NCBI GenBank assembly: GCA_947478965.1 | Contig: CANJXW010000056.1 | Location: 1 to 5,254 of the forward strand | Direction of reading: 5' to 3' | From: Candidatus Nanopelagicaceae bacterium | GTDB lineage: Bacteria > Actinomycetota > Actinomycetes > Nanopelagicales > Nanopelagicaceae | DNA: 5,254 nucleotides | Shown here: piece after piece, positions 1-5,254 of the stretch | How positions within the stretch are numbered: position 1 is the stretch's first letter | Layout: the number at the start of each line of letters is the position of its first letter | The notes under the pieces: generated by a model | What the model was told of the DNA's origin: nothing | Seen by the model: only the letters and a program-made list of their open reading frames with translations | The model's database searches: none | Position numbers and translations under genes: made by a program

Positions 1-431
1 TCAACATCAACTTTTGCCGCTTCTGGTTTACGCAAGATCGCAAGGATGTCTACATTTGCTGCTCCGCGTGAAAGAAGATTTGCTTTAAGCCATGAGAGTG
101 TAAGACCGGAGTCCACGATATCTTCGACGATGAGAATATTACGCCCGGTGATATCGCGGTCTAGGTCTTTGAGGATGCGAACAACTCCGCTTGATTTAGT
201 TCCAGAACCATAGGATGAAACCGCCATCCAATCCATTTCGATGTGGCGTTGCATTGCGCGTGTTAAATCTGCCATCGCCATAATCGCGCCTTTGAGTACT
301 CCTACGAGTAAGAGGTCGCGATCTTTATAATCTTCATCTACGCGAGCAGCAAGTTCTGCAACTTTTGCGCGGAGTTCTTCTTCGCTGACAATGACGCGTT
401 CTACATCGTTTCCAACTGCAGCTACATCCAC
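1..431 (-). CDS. hpt: Hypoxanthine phosphoribosyltransferase, C-terminus cut off by window edge
   Basis: This cytoplasmic purine-salvage enzyme transfers phosphoribose from PRPP to hypoxanthine (and usually guanine), giving IMP or GMP. The window holds 143 codons plus two bases; the family is about 180 residues, so roughly 35-40 C-terminal residues lie beyond base 1. Visible motifs are the LKG loop (residues 46-48), the flexible active-site loop SSYGSGTKSSG (72-82), and the PRPP-binding signature ILIVEDIVDSGLTL (99-112) with the acidic pair E103-D104 and the likely catalytic base D107. The start is GTG at 429-431. The frame upstream runs to a TAG at 468-470 with no ATG, GTG or TTG, and an AAAGGAG ribosome site sits eight bases before the GTG. 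It lies 25 bases after tilS on the same strand, the usual actinobacterial order, so ftsH would be expected next. The family call is very firm; preference between hypoxanthine and guanine is not readable here. Confidence 0.96.
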   Translation of the reverse strand, partial: MDVAAVGNDVERVIVSEEELRAKVAELAARVDEDYKDRDLLLVGVLKGAIMAMADLTRAMQRHIEMDWMAVSSYGSGTKSSGVVRILKDLDRDITGRNILIVEDIVDSGLTLSWLKANLLSRGAANVDILAILRKPEAAKVDV

Positions 432-439
432 CTGAGGAG

Positions 440-446
440 CTCCTTT
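440..446 (-). promoter_or_regulatory. Ribosome binding site of hpt, inside a palindrome
   Basis: On the minus strand AAAGGAG ends eight bases before the GTG at 429-431, an ideal Shine-Dalgarno position that supports GTG as the hpt start. It overlaps a perfect 10-base palindrome, AGGAGCTCCT, at 435-444. The palindrome could form only a three-pair stem with a four-base loop, so a structural switch is unlikely. Confidence 0.75.
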
Positions 447-456
447 TGCGGTTTGT

Positions 457-1419
457 TTATTCGCGGGCTAAGAGCGAAAGTCTGCCCGACATTCGACTCA
501 CCTTCACACCACCTGGCAGGCTTATCACCCCTTGACCGTGCCAAGAAGTGACCAAAGCCTCAACTCCAGCGATGTGATCGGCTGAAATCGACCCGTGCGG
601 GGCTCCTTGGGCGTAGATCGCGCTCCTGAGGATGCGAGTTCGAACCGCCTTTGGCATCGCTTCAAGGGTTTTGCAGTCGAGATCTGCCAGATCCAGACCT
701 GCCATGGCGCTCTGAGCCATCTCATCTAGGGCATCTGCATCATCGCGAAGGAGAGCTGCGCTTCGGGCAAGAGCTGCAGATATTCCTGGCCCAAGTTTCT
801 CCTCCATCATAGGGAGAATTTCATTACGCACACGAACTCGTGAAAACTCTAAGGACTGATTATGCGGATCGTTCCAAAAATCTAGATCAAGCTCTTTACA
901 CGTTGCAACAGTTTCTTCTCGAGTAAGACTAAGAAGCGGGCGAATATATTTTCCATTGACAGGCGCCATGCCAGAGAGTGAACGCGTACCAGAGCCTCGA
1001 GCTAATCCAAGGAGAACGGTCTCTGCTTGATCATCTCGTGTGTGCCCTAAGTAAATTTCTTGAGCACCATTTTCAGTGAGTACTTCATCAAGCGCTAAAT
1101 ATCTTGCAGTTCGTGCATCAGCTTCGATTCCAGCGTTTTGCACAACGTTAACTTTCTTTATGATGACTTTCTTGTATCCCATTGCTACAAGTTGATTATG
1201 AACGCGCTCGGCTTGTTCGCCTGAACCGACTTGTAATTGATGATCAATTGTTACGGGAATAACTGTGATCGCTTGTGCTTCTGCCTCTTTGAGTAATGCA
1301 TAGGCAAGTGCTAGCGAATCGGCCCCACCAGAAACTGCGACAAGAACAATATCGCCGGGTTCTCGCAATTGGAGATATGGGCGCACTGCATTACGTAATG
1401 CAACTACAGCGCTGGTCAT
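457..1419 (-). CDS. tilS: tRNA(Ile)-lysidine synthase
   Basis: TilS uses ATP and lysine to convert C34 of the CAU-anticodon isoleucine tRNA to lysidine, so the tRNA reads AUA and is charged with isoleucine instead of methionine. It is essential in most bacteria. The 320-residue protein has the N-type ATP pyrophosphatase P-loop SGGADS (residues 30-35), the conserved block GHTRDDQAETVLLGLARGSG (125-144), PLLSLTREE (161-169), and the tRNA-contact segment around NDPHN and RVRVRNEILP (183-203). The C-terminal part (about 215-320) matches the short substrate-binding domain of actinobacterial forms, which lack the extra domain of the roughly 430-residue E. coli enzyme. The ATG at 1417-1419 is nine bases after the nlpC/P60 stop. 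No good Shine-Dalgarno is visible before it, so translation may depend on coupling to the upstream gene. An in-frame GTG at codon 12 is possible but also lacks a ribosome site. It is followed by hpt after 25 bases. Confidence 0.96.
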   Translation of the reverse strand: MTSAVVALRNAVRPYLQLREPGDIVLVAVSGGADSLALAYALLKEAEAQAITVIPVTIDHQLQVGSGEQAERVHNQLVAMGYKKVIIKKVNVVQNAGIEADARTARYLALDEVLTENGAQEIYLGHTRDDQAETVLLGLARGSGTRSLSGMAPVNGKYIRPLLSLTREETVATCKELDLDFWNDPHNQSLEFSRVRVRNEILPMMEEKLGPGISAALARSAALLRDDADALDEMAQSAMAGLDLADLDCKTLEAMPKAVRTRILRSAIYAQGAPHGSISADHIAGVEALVTSWHGQGVISLPGGVKVSRMSGRLSLLARE

Positions 1420-1428
1420 GAGAGAACT

Positions 1429-2634
1429 CTAGACCCGACCACCAAATGGCATAAGCCCATTAACGCTATAAATACTTGAATAGAGAAGGCCGGCGTTCTT
1501 CGAGTTGGCCTCCCACATCATTCCATTGCCCGCATAGATTGTGATGTGATGGATTGTCGAGATTGTTCCTTTATAGGAGTAAAAGAGGAGATCTCCAGGT
1601 ACAAGTTCGTTGAGTGAAACATGCTTGGTATACCCCGAATAGAGGGCAGAGTTAAGCCGATCCCAGTTTGGCCAAGACAAACCTGCTGATTTATATGCGG
1701 CATAGACAAGCCCAGAACAGTCAAATGAGTTAGGGCCTTCAGAGCCCCAGATATATGGCTTGCGAGCAGTTACTTGCTTCTTTGCATAGGCGACAGCGAG
1801 AGCTCGTTGACCTTCGGAAGAACGCGTGGTGGAGCGACCTTTAAAGCCAATATCTGGCCAAATCTTCTTCTGCCCAGGTGTCGTAGCAGCAGTATTCGCC
1901 AGACTCTCTTCAAGTAAGGCAAGAGCTCTCTGTTGTTCAAGAGTGATGCGAACTTTCTTCGCGCCAGCTAAATCTTTTGCAAGTTGATTTTGGATCGCTT
2001 GGAGTTTATCGACCTCTTTTTGCTGAAGAGCGCGGGCATCATCTGCAACTTTTTTAGCCGCAGCAACTTTTGCGGTAGCAGTCTCCTGTCTTGCTTTTGC
2101 TTCATCTGCTAATTTCTTAGCTGCCTTTGCAGCGACTTCAGCTGCTTTATATCTATCAAGTGCAAGAGTATTTTGCGTTCCCAAAGTATTGAGAGTTGAA
2201 ATCTGATCAATAAGATCTTGTGGGCCATTTGCGCTAAGCAGCGGTTCGATATCGGTCATACTTCCGCCCATGACGTAAGCACCCACAGCTAGCTTTCCAA
2301 TAACGCGATGGGCAGCAATGACAGATAGAGCAGTCTCTTGTGCATGTGCCGCTGCGGCTTGGGCTGCAGAACGAGCAATCGCTAACTCTTTCTGTGCCGC
2401 TACATAGAGACCTTGCGCTGCATTTGCCTTAGCAGTCAGTGTTCGCAGAGTTTGATTTGCTGCTGCAAGTTTCTTCGCTGCTGCATCTGCCGCTGCTCTC
2501 TTTGCAGCTTCGACTTTCTTTGCAGCTTCAATTTGAGCGAGAGTTGGTTTGGGAGTTTTAGCAATTGCCGGGGTCGCCGAAAGCATCAAGCCAAAGATCA
2601 TGGCAAGGGCGAGCAACTTCTTCTGGCTAGGCAC
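1429..2634 (-). CDS. Secreted NlpC/P60 peptidoglycan endopeptidase with coiled-coil N-terminus (RipA-like)
   Basis: This is a predicted cell-wall hydrolase that cuts peptide stems of peptidoglycan outside the membrane, in the style of actinobacterial RipA proteins that act in cell separation. The 401-residue protein starts with a signal peptide: positive MPSQKK, a hydrophobic core, then a likely cleavage after A25 (TPAIA/KT). Two Ala/Lys/Glu-rich helical stretches (about 32-115 and 155-245) flank a more varied segment with GAYVMGGSMTDIEPLL (118-133), as in PcsB- and RipA-type regulatory coiled coils. The C-terminal NlpC/P60 domain (about 275-401) carries catalytic Cys306 in NSFDCSGLVYAAY, His363 in HHITIYAGNG, and Glu375, which lies 12 residues after the His, the spacing I recall for RipA. 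The start is GTG at 2632-2634 with a strong GGAGG five bases upstream. Its TAG stop is nine bases before tilS. No SH3 or LysM wall-binding domain is visible. Family is firm; the exact bond cut and cellular role are inferred. Confidence 0.93.
   Translation of the reverse strand: MPSQKKLLALAMIFGLMLSATPAIAKTPKPTLAQIEAAKKVEAAKRAAADAAAKKLAAANQTLRTLTAKANAAQGLYVAAQKELAIARSAAQAAAAHAQETALSVIAAHRVIGKLAVGAYVMGGSMTDIEPLLSANGPQDLIDQISTLNTLGTQNTLALDRYKAAEVAAKAAKKLADEAKARQETATAKVAAAKKVADDARALQQKEVDKLQAIQNQLAKDLAGAKKVRITLEQQRALALLEESLANTAATTPGQKKIWPDIGFKGRSTTRSSEGQRALAVAYAKKQVTARKPYIWGSEGPNSFDCSGLVYAAYKSAGLSWPNWDRLNSALYSGYTKHVSLNELVPGDLLFYSYKGTISTIHHITIYAGNGMMWEANSKNAGLLYSSIYSVNGLMPFGGRV
2500..2529 (-). repeat. 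Short direct repeat coding for EAAK helical units in the hydrolase coiled coil
   Basis: The 12-base word CTTTGCAGCTTC (plus strand) occurs at 2500-2511 and again at 2518-2529, an 18-base or six-codon period. In the protein it gives two consecutive EAAK units (residues 36-39 and 42-45). This is compositional repetition in an Ala/Lys/Glu helix and not a mobile or regulatory repeat. Confidence 0.6.
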
Positions 2635-2639
2635 AAAAA

Positions 2640-2644
2640 CCTCC
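2640..2644 (-). promoter_or_regulatory. Ribosome binding site of the NlpC/P60 gene
   Basis: GGAGG on the minus strand lies five bases before the GTG at 2632-2634. It is the strongest Shine-Dalgarno in the window and supports the GTG start, which is also followed at once by a typical signal-peptide N-terminus. Confidence 0.8.
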
Positions 2645-2659
2645 GGGGTTATGCCTTTT

Positions 2660-2665
2660 AGAATA
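2660..2665 (-). promoter_or_regulatory. Possible -10 box for nlpC/P60-tilS-hpt
   Basis: The 73-base gap between the ABC permease stop and the hydrolase GTG is the largest in the window and AT-rich. TATTCT on the minus strand fits a TANNNT -10 element and would place the transcript start near 2653, leaving a leader of about 19 bases with the GGAGG site inside it. No convincing -35 was found at 16-18 bases. This is tentative; the hydrolase could also be transcribed by read-through from the ABC genes. Confidence 0.3.
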
Positions 2666-2707
2666 AATCAGTCACAGCAATTTTTATGCACTTTGCGGCA
2701 AGTGTCG

Positions 2708-3499
2708 CTAGTTGGCTACATCTCTACGCCAGAAGAGGATCGTTGCGACAATCGCGCCGACGCCAACATAAATAGATCCCATTCCAAGGGCATGCGAATA
2801 TGAAACATCTACCGTTCCGCCTGATGCGATCGTGGAGAGCTGGCTTCCTGGGAGATAGTCGAGAGTGCTCGGCTTTACCGCGCCGATAATGTTTTCAATA
2901 ATAAGCAACCAGAGGACGCCTATAGAGATTGAGCTAATGGGTGAGCGGAGAAGAATTCCAAGAGTCATCCCGATGATGCCAAATCCAAGGATCGAGATAA
3001 ACACATTGAGAAGTGTCTGAGCGATTGCATGCCATCCATCTGCGCTAAACCAGAGAGCAGTGGAGACATCTTTCGTGCCGGCCAAGATATACGAGAGTCC
3101 GATAGCAACAATTGCGCTCACGAGAGTCATCAAGATTGCGAAGAGTTTCATTGAAATCAATTTTCCGGCCAGGAGTTTTACGCGTCCTGGTTGTCTTAGC
3201 AAAAGATTACGAAGAGTTCCGTAGGTGTACTCCTGGGCTGTCTGCGAAGCAAAGACGCAGAGCGCGATGACTCCGAGGAGCGTACCGACGCTTGAAAACG
3301 CTTGTGTTGCACCTTGTGGAAGAGCGAGCATCTCGCGAGTAATTTTAATTCCGCGGTCACCATTGCCTTGAGGCGAATCGATTAGCAAGAAGAGCAGTGA
3401 TGAGACCAGGCCACTAAAGAAGGTGACTGCGCCAAGGGTTCCAAGGAGGAGCGTTGGTCGACGAAGTTTTCGCCATTCTGCAAATACGACGCGGATCAT
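2708..3499 (-). CDS. ABC-2 type transporter permease subunit
   Basis: This is the membrane half of an ABC exporter; it should dimerise and pair with the ATPase encoded immediately upstream. The 263-residue protein shows about six hydrophobic segments (roughly 17-40, 70-85, 116-139, 162-184, 189-208 and 239-257), the usual ABC-2 fold. A cytoplasmic stretch after the second segment, EYTYGTLRNLLLRQPGR (90-106), matches the E-x-x-x-GT-x-R-x-LL pattern common to BcrB/NatB/DrrB-like permeases. The charged ends (EWRKLRR and FWRRD) suit cytoplasmic placement of both termini. The ATG at 3497-3499 overlaps the ATPase TGA in an ATGA junction, with GGAG seven bases upstream inside the ATPase gene, so the two are almost certainly translationally coupled. 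The substrate cannot be told from sequence: relatives export antibiotics, peptides, lipids or sodium. Length is normal for the family. Confidence 0.88.
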   Translation of the reverse strand: MIRVVFAEWRKLRRPTLLLGTLGAVTFFSGLVSSLLFLLIDSPQGNGDRGIKITREMLALPQGATQAFSSVGTLLGVIALCVFASQTAQEYTYGTLRNLLLRQPGRVKLLAGKLISMKLFAILMTLVSAIVAIGLSYILAGTKDVSTALWFSADGWHAIAQTLLNVFISILGFGIIGMTLGILLRSPISSISIGVLWLLIIENIIGAVKPSTLDYLPGSQLSTIASGGTVDVSYSHALGMGSIYVGVGAIVATILFWRRDVAN

Positions 3500-4404
3500 T
3501 TCTTATCTCCAGTCATTTCGAAGAATGTTTCTTCTAGGTTTGGAAGTTGTGGCGAGAGCTGGGTCAAGGTAATTCCCGCTTCAAATGCTTTCTTATTGAG
3601 AACTCCGGCCCATTCAGATGGTCCTTCGATATGTGCGACCCCTGCACGGATTGTTCCGGTATGCCCATCAGCTATTGCGATCTCGATAATTTTCTCAAGG
3701 TCACCAGGATTTGTTCCTTGAACAAGAATGTACGGTTGTTGTTGAGCGAGAAGGTCCTGGATTGGGCCTGCAAATACAACGTCACCTTTACGGAGCATCA
3801 CCAAGTGATCGCTGATGATTTCAAGTTCCGAAAGTAAGTGGGATGAAACAAAGACTGTTGTGCCGTTATCTGCAAGTGAGCGAAGTAAGGCACGAACTTC
3901 TTGGATACCTTCTGGATCTAAACCATTTGTTGGTTCGTCAAGAATAAGAAGCTGCGGGTTAGGCAAGAGCGATGCTGCAATTCCAAGGCGTTGTTTCATT
4001 CCGAGTGAATACGTTTTGTATTTTGATTTTCCGCGAGCACCAAGGCCAACTTTTTCAAGAAGTTCATCTACTCGCTCAAGTGGAAAGCCACCCAACGTCG
4101 CAAGAACGCGAAGATTTTCAGCCCCAGATAGCGCTGGATAGAAGGCAGGGCCTTCGATCATTGCGCCGACTCGAGGAAGATATTTTTCAGGCTCATTAAT
4201 AGAGGTGCCGAGGATCTCGCCTGTTCCACCTGTTGGTGAGATCAAGCCAAGGAGCATGCGAATCGTTGTGGTCTTGCCGGCACCATTGGGACCTACAAAC
4301 CCGCACACGGAGCCGAGAGGTACTTGGAAATTAGCGTGGGATACCGCAAAACCTGTCTCATATTTCTTACTGAGATCGGTGACGGAGATTGCGAGGTTGC
4401 TCAT
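3496..4404 (-). CDS. ABC transporter ATP-binding protein, BcrA/DrrA-like
   Basis: This is the cytoplasmic ATPase that drives the exporter formed with the permease just downstream. In the 302-residue protein I see Walker A GPNGAGKT (38-45), the ABC signature as YSLGMKQRLGIA (132-143), Walker B with D-loop LLILDEPTNGLDP (152-164; D156 and catalytic E157), and the switch histidine H189 in SSHLL. At the Q-loop position the sequence is MIEGPAFYPALSG (82-94), with Glu84 in place of Gln; this and the SLGMKQR signature are usual for the BcrA/NatA/DrrA exporter group and are not a defect. The C-terminal region after about 220 ends in LEETFFEMTG, also typical of this group. The ATG at 4402-4404 is the only plausible start: upstream the frame reaches TAA at 4435-4437 without ATG, GTG or TTG. 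No well-placed Shine-Dalgarno precedes it, but a -10 box does, suggesting a leaderless message. Substrate unknown. Confidence 0.94.
   Translation of the reverse strand: MSNLAISVTDLSKKYETGFAVSHANFQVPLGSVCGFVGPNGAGKTTTIRMLLGLISPTGGTGEILGTSINEPEKYLPRVGAMIEGPAFYPALSGAENLRVLATLGGFPLERVDELLEKVGLGARGKSKYKTYSLGMKQRLGIAASLLPNPQLLILDEPTNGLDPEGIQEVRALLRSLADNGTTVFVSSHLLSELEIISDHLVMLRKGDVVFAGPIQDLLAQQQPYILVQGTNPGDLEKIIEIAIADGHTGTIRAGVAHIEGPSEWAGVLNKKAFEAGITLTQLSPQLPNLEETFFEMTGDKK
3507..3510 (-). promoter_or_regulatory. Ribosome binding site of the ABC permease
   Basis: GGAG on the minus strand sits seven bases before the permease ATG, inside the last codons of the ATPase gene. Together with the ATGA overlap it supports coupled translation of the two subunits and fixes the permease start. 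Confidence 0.7.
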
Positions 4405-4410
4405 GTAGGG

Positions 4411-4416
4411 AATATA
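4411..4416 (-). promoter_or_regulatory. Probable -10 box of the ABC operon, leaderless spacing
   Basis: TATATT on the minus strand is followed by six bases (CCCTAC) and then the ATPase ATG. This puts the expected transcript start on the A of the start codon, as in actinobacterial leaderless genes. AAAGG farther upstream is 12 bases from the ATG, too far for a normal ribosome site. No TTGACA-like -35 is seen at 17 bases (CGTAAA there). Confidence 0.55.
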
Positions 4417-4428
4417 CCTTTCGGAGCC

Positions 4429-4434
4429 TAAGAT
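4429..4434 (+). promoter_or_regulatory. Probable -10 box of metZ, leaderless spacing
   Basis: TAAGAT is followed by seven bases and then the metZ ATG at 4442-4444, so transcription would start at or one base before the A of the start codon. The only purine-rich ribosome-site candidate, GGAG at 4423-4426, is 15 bases from the ATG and so badly placed. No clear -35 is visible; the expected position overlaps the -10 box of the opposite ABC promoter. Confidence 0.5.
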
Positions 4435-4441
4435 TTACGCC

Positions 4442-5254
4442 ATGAGCAACGAATCCTGGGGTTATCAGCCTCGCAATGAACGCAAAGCACCTGATTGGGA
4501 TCTCAATCCCCAGACTCATGCTGTTCGTGCGGGGTTAGCCCGTTCAGGTTTCGGTGAAACTTCTGAGGCTCTTTATCTCAATAGCGGCTTTACATATACC
4601 TCTGCGCAAGAAGCTCTCGATTCTTTTGCTGATGAGACAGACCATTTCCTTTACAGCCGTTTCCATAACCCAACCGTTGCGATGTTTGAAAAACGCCTCG
4701 CTGCGATTGAAGGTGCAGAATTTTGTGTTGCAACTGGTTCGGGCATGTCTGCGATGTTCGCATCTGTTGCATGCTTGGTAAGCGCAGGTGATCACATAGT
4801 CGCATCTGCCTCAATGTTTAGTTCTTGTTACGTCGTCCTTACCGAAATTTTGCCCAAGTGGGGCGTGACGATCAACCTCGTTAAAGGAAATGATAAAGCT
4901 GCTTGGGAGAGTGCTCTGAGCGTTCCGACTAAGGTCGTCTTTATTGAGACTCCAAGTAATCCATTGATGGATATCGTTGATATTAAAATAGTAAGCGATC
5001 TGGCACATAAAGTTGGAGCAACCGTAATTGTTGACAATGTCATGGCTTCACCTGTTCTGCAGAAACCACTTGAGCTCGGTGCCGATGTTGTTATGTATTC
5101 AGCAACTAAACATATTGATGGACAAGGACGCGTTCTTGCCGGCGCAGTTCTTGGATCGTTCTCATATATTCATGAACACTTGATTCCATTTAATCGTCAC
5201 ACTGGTCCATCGCTCAGTCCATTTAATGCATGGGTACTTGTTAAATCACTTGAA
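4442..5254 (+). CDS. metZ: O-succinylhomoserine sulfhydrylase, C-terminus cut off by window edge
   Basis: MetZ is a cytoplasmic PLP enzyme that joins O-succinylhomoserine and sulfide to give homocysteine and succinate, the direct-sulfhydrylation route to methionine. The window holds 271 codons and ends exactly on a codon boundary; family members are about 390-410 residues, so roughly a third is missing. Cys/Met-metabolism PLP-enzyme motifs are clear: YSRFHNPT (71-78; Tyr and Arg bind cofactor phosphate of the partner subunit), ATGSGMSAM (97-105), ETPSNPLMDIVDI (169-181), D198 in VDNV contacting the pyridine ring, and the Schiff-base lysine K223 in YSATKHIDGQGR. The blocks GETSEALYLNSGF (38-50) and RHTGPSLSPFNAW (252-264) point to MetZ over cystathionine gamma-synthase or MetY. 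The ATG at 4442 is certain as the first start because an in-frame TAG lies at 4406-4408. It diverges from the ABC operon across 37 bases. Confidence 0.93.
   Translation, partial: MSNESWGYQPRNERKAPDWDLNPQTHAVRAGLARSGFGETSEALYLNSGFTYTSAQEALDSFADETDHFLYSRFHNPTVAMFEKRLAAIEGAEFCVATGSGMSAMFASVACLVSAGDHIVASASMFSSCYVVLTEILPKWGVTINLVKGNDKAAWESALSVPTKVVFIETPSNPLMDIVDIKIVSDLAHKVGATVIVDNVMASPVLQKPLELGADVVMYSATKHIDGQGRVLAGAVLGSFSYIHEHLIPFNRHTGPSLSPFNAWVLVKSLE

Noticed and set aside
457..2634. NlpC/P60-TilS fusion by read-through of the TAG at 1429-1431, since both genes share one frame
   Set aside because: One product is secreted and the other is a cytoplasmic tRNA enzyme with its own ATG, so a fusion would make no sense; the shared frame has a one-in-three chance.
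2413..2661. Cysteine-rich plus-strand open frame opposite the hydrolase coiled coil
   Set aside because: The Cys/Ser richness is the reverse complement of Ala/Lys/Glu codons such as GCA and AAG; it is a composition artefact.
2689..2704. Hairpin CACTT / AAGTG just after the ABC permease stop as a possible terminator
   Set aside because: The stem is only five pairs with a six-base loop, and on the minus strand it is followed by CATAAAAATT and not a run of T, so it does not fit an intrinsic terminator.
2635..2707. Riboswitch (for example a ydaO-type c-di-AMP switch, known before actinobacterial wall hydrolase genes)
   Set aside because: The gap is only 73 bases, far too short for that element, and shows no matching multi-stem structure.
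3730..3850. Loss of Q-loop glutamine or of the LSGGQ signature as a sign of a decayed ATPase
   Set aside because: The relevant residues (Glu84 and SLGMKQR) are the normal form in BcrA/NatA/DrrA exporters, and Walker A, Walker B and the H-loop are intact.
3815..4141. Open frame of about 108 codons on the plus strand inside the ABC ATPase gene
   Set aside because: It lies wholly antisense to a gene with all ABC motifs, has no ribosome site or family motif, and is a shadow of the real frame.
4544..4795. Open frames on the minus strand inside metZ (also 4590-4814, 4811-5008 and 4828-5043)
   Set aside because: They are antisense to well-conserved MetZ coding sequence, low in recognisable protein character and overlap each other in different frames.

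Overview
The window looks like ordinary chromosomal DNA from a low-to-medium-GC actinobacterium. By eye, GC is in the upper 40s per cent. The evidence is the tilS-hpt gene order (typical of Actinobacteria, normally followed by ftsH), a RipA-like secreted NlpC/P60 hydrolase with a coiled-coil N-terminus, two GTG starts, and very tight spacing with two likely leaderless starts. Small gaps plus modest GC would fit a streamlined aquatic lineage such as the freshwater acI group (Nanopelagicales). That placement is inference and has not been tested by any search.

Layout: five genes lie on the minus strand and read from about 4404 down to base 1. They are an ABC transporter ATPase (3496-4404), its ABC-2 type permease (2708-3499, overlapping the ATPase by four bases), a secreted NlpC/P60 peptidoglycan hydrolase (1429-2634), tRNA(Ile)-lysidine synthase tilS (457-1419), and hypoxanthine phosphoribosyltransferase hpt (1-431, its C-terminus cut off by the window edge). 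One gene is on the plus strand: O-succinylhomoserine sulfhydrylase metZ, from 4442 through the right edge (C-terminus missing). About 97% of the window is coding. The largest gap is 73 bases (2635-2707), and no stretch over 300 bases lacks a gene.

The ABC pair makes one exporter of unknown substrate. The NlpC/P60 protein acts outside the membrane on the cell wall. TilS and Hpt are cytoplasmic housekeeping enzymes for tRNA decoding and purine salvage. MetZ makes homocysteine for methionine synthesis. The minus-strand genes are close enough to be co-transcribed, although the 73-base gap may hold a separate promoter for nlpC-tilS-hpt. The ABC operon and metZ diverge from a 37-base gap in which each start codon has a TANNNT box at the spacing expected of a leaderless transcript.

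I found no mobile element, CRISPR array, RNA gene, convincing terminator or novel defence-like system. The most interesting points are the overlapping divergent leaderless promoters and the nlpC-tilS junction.
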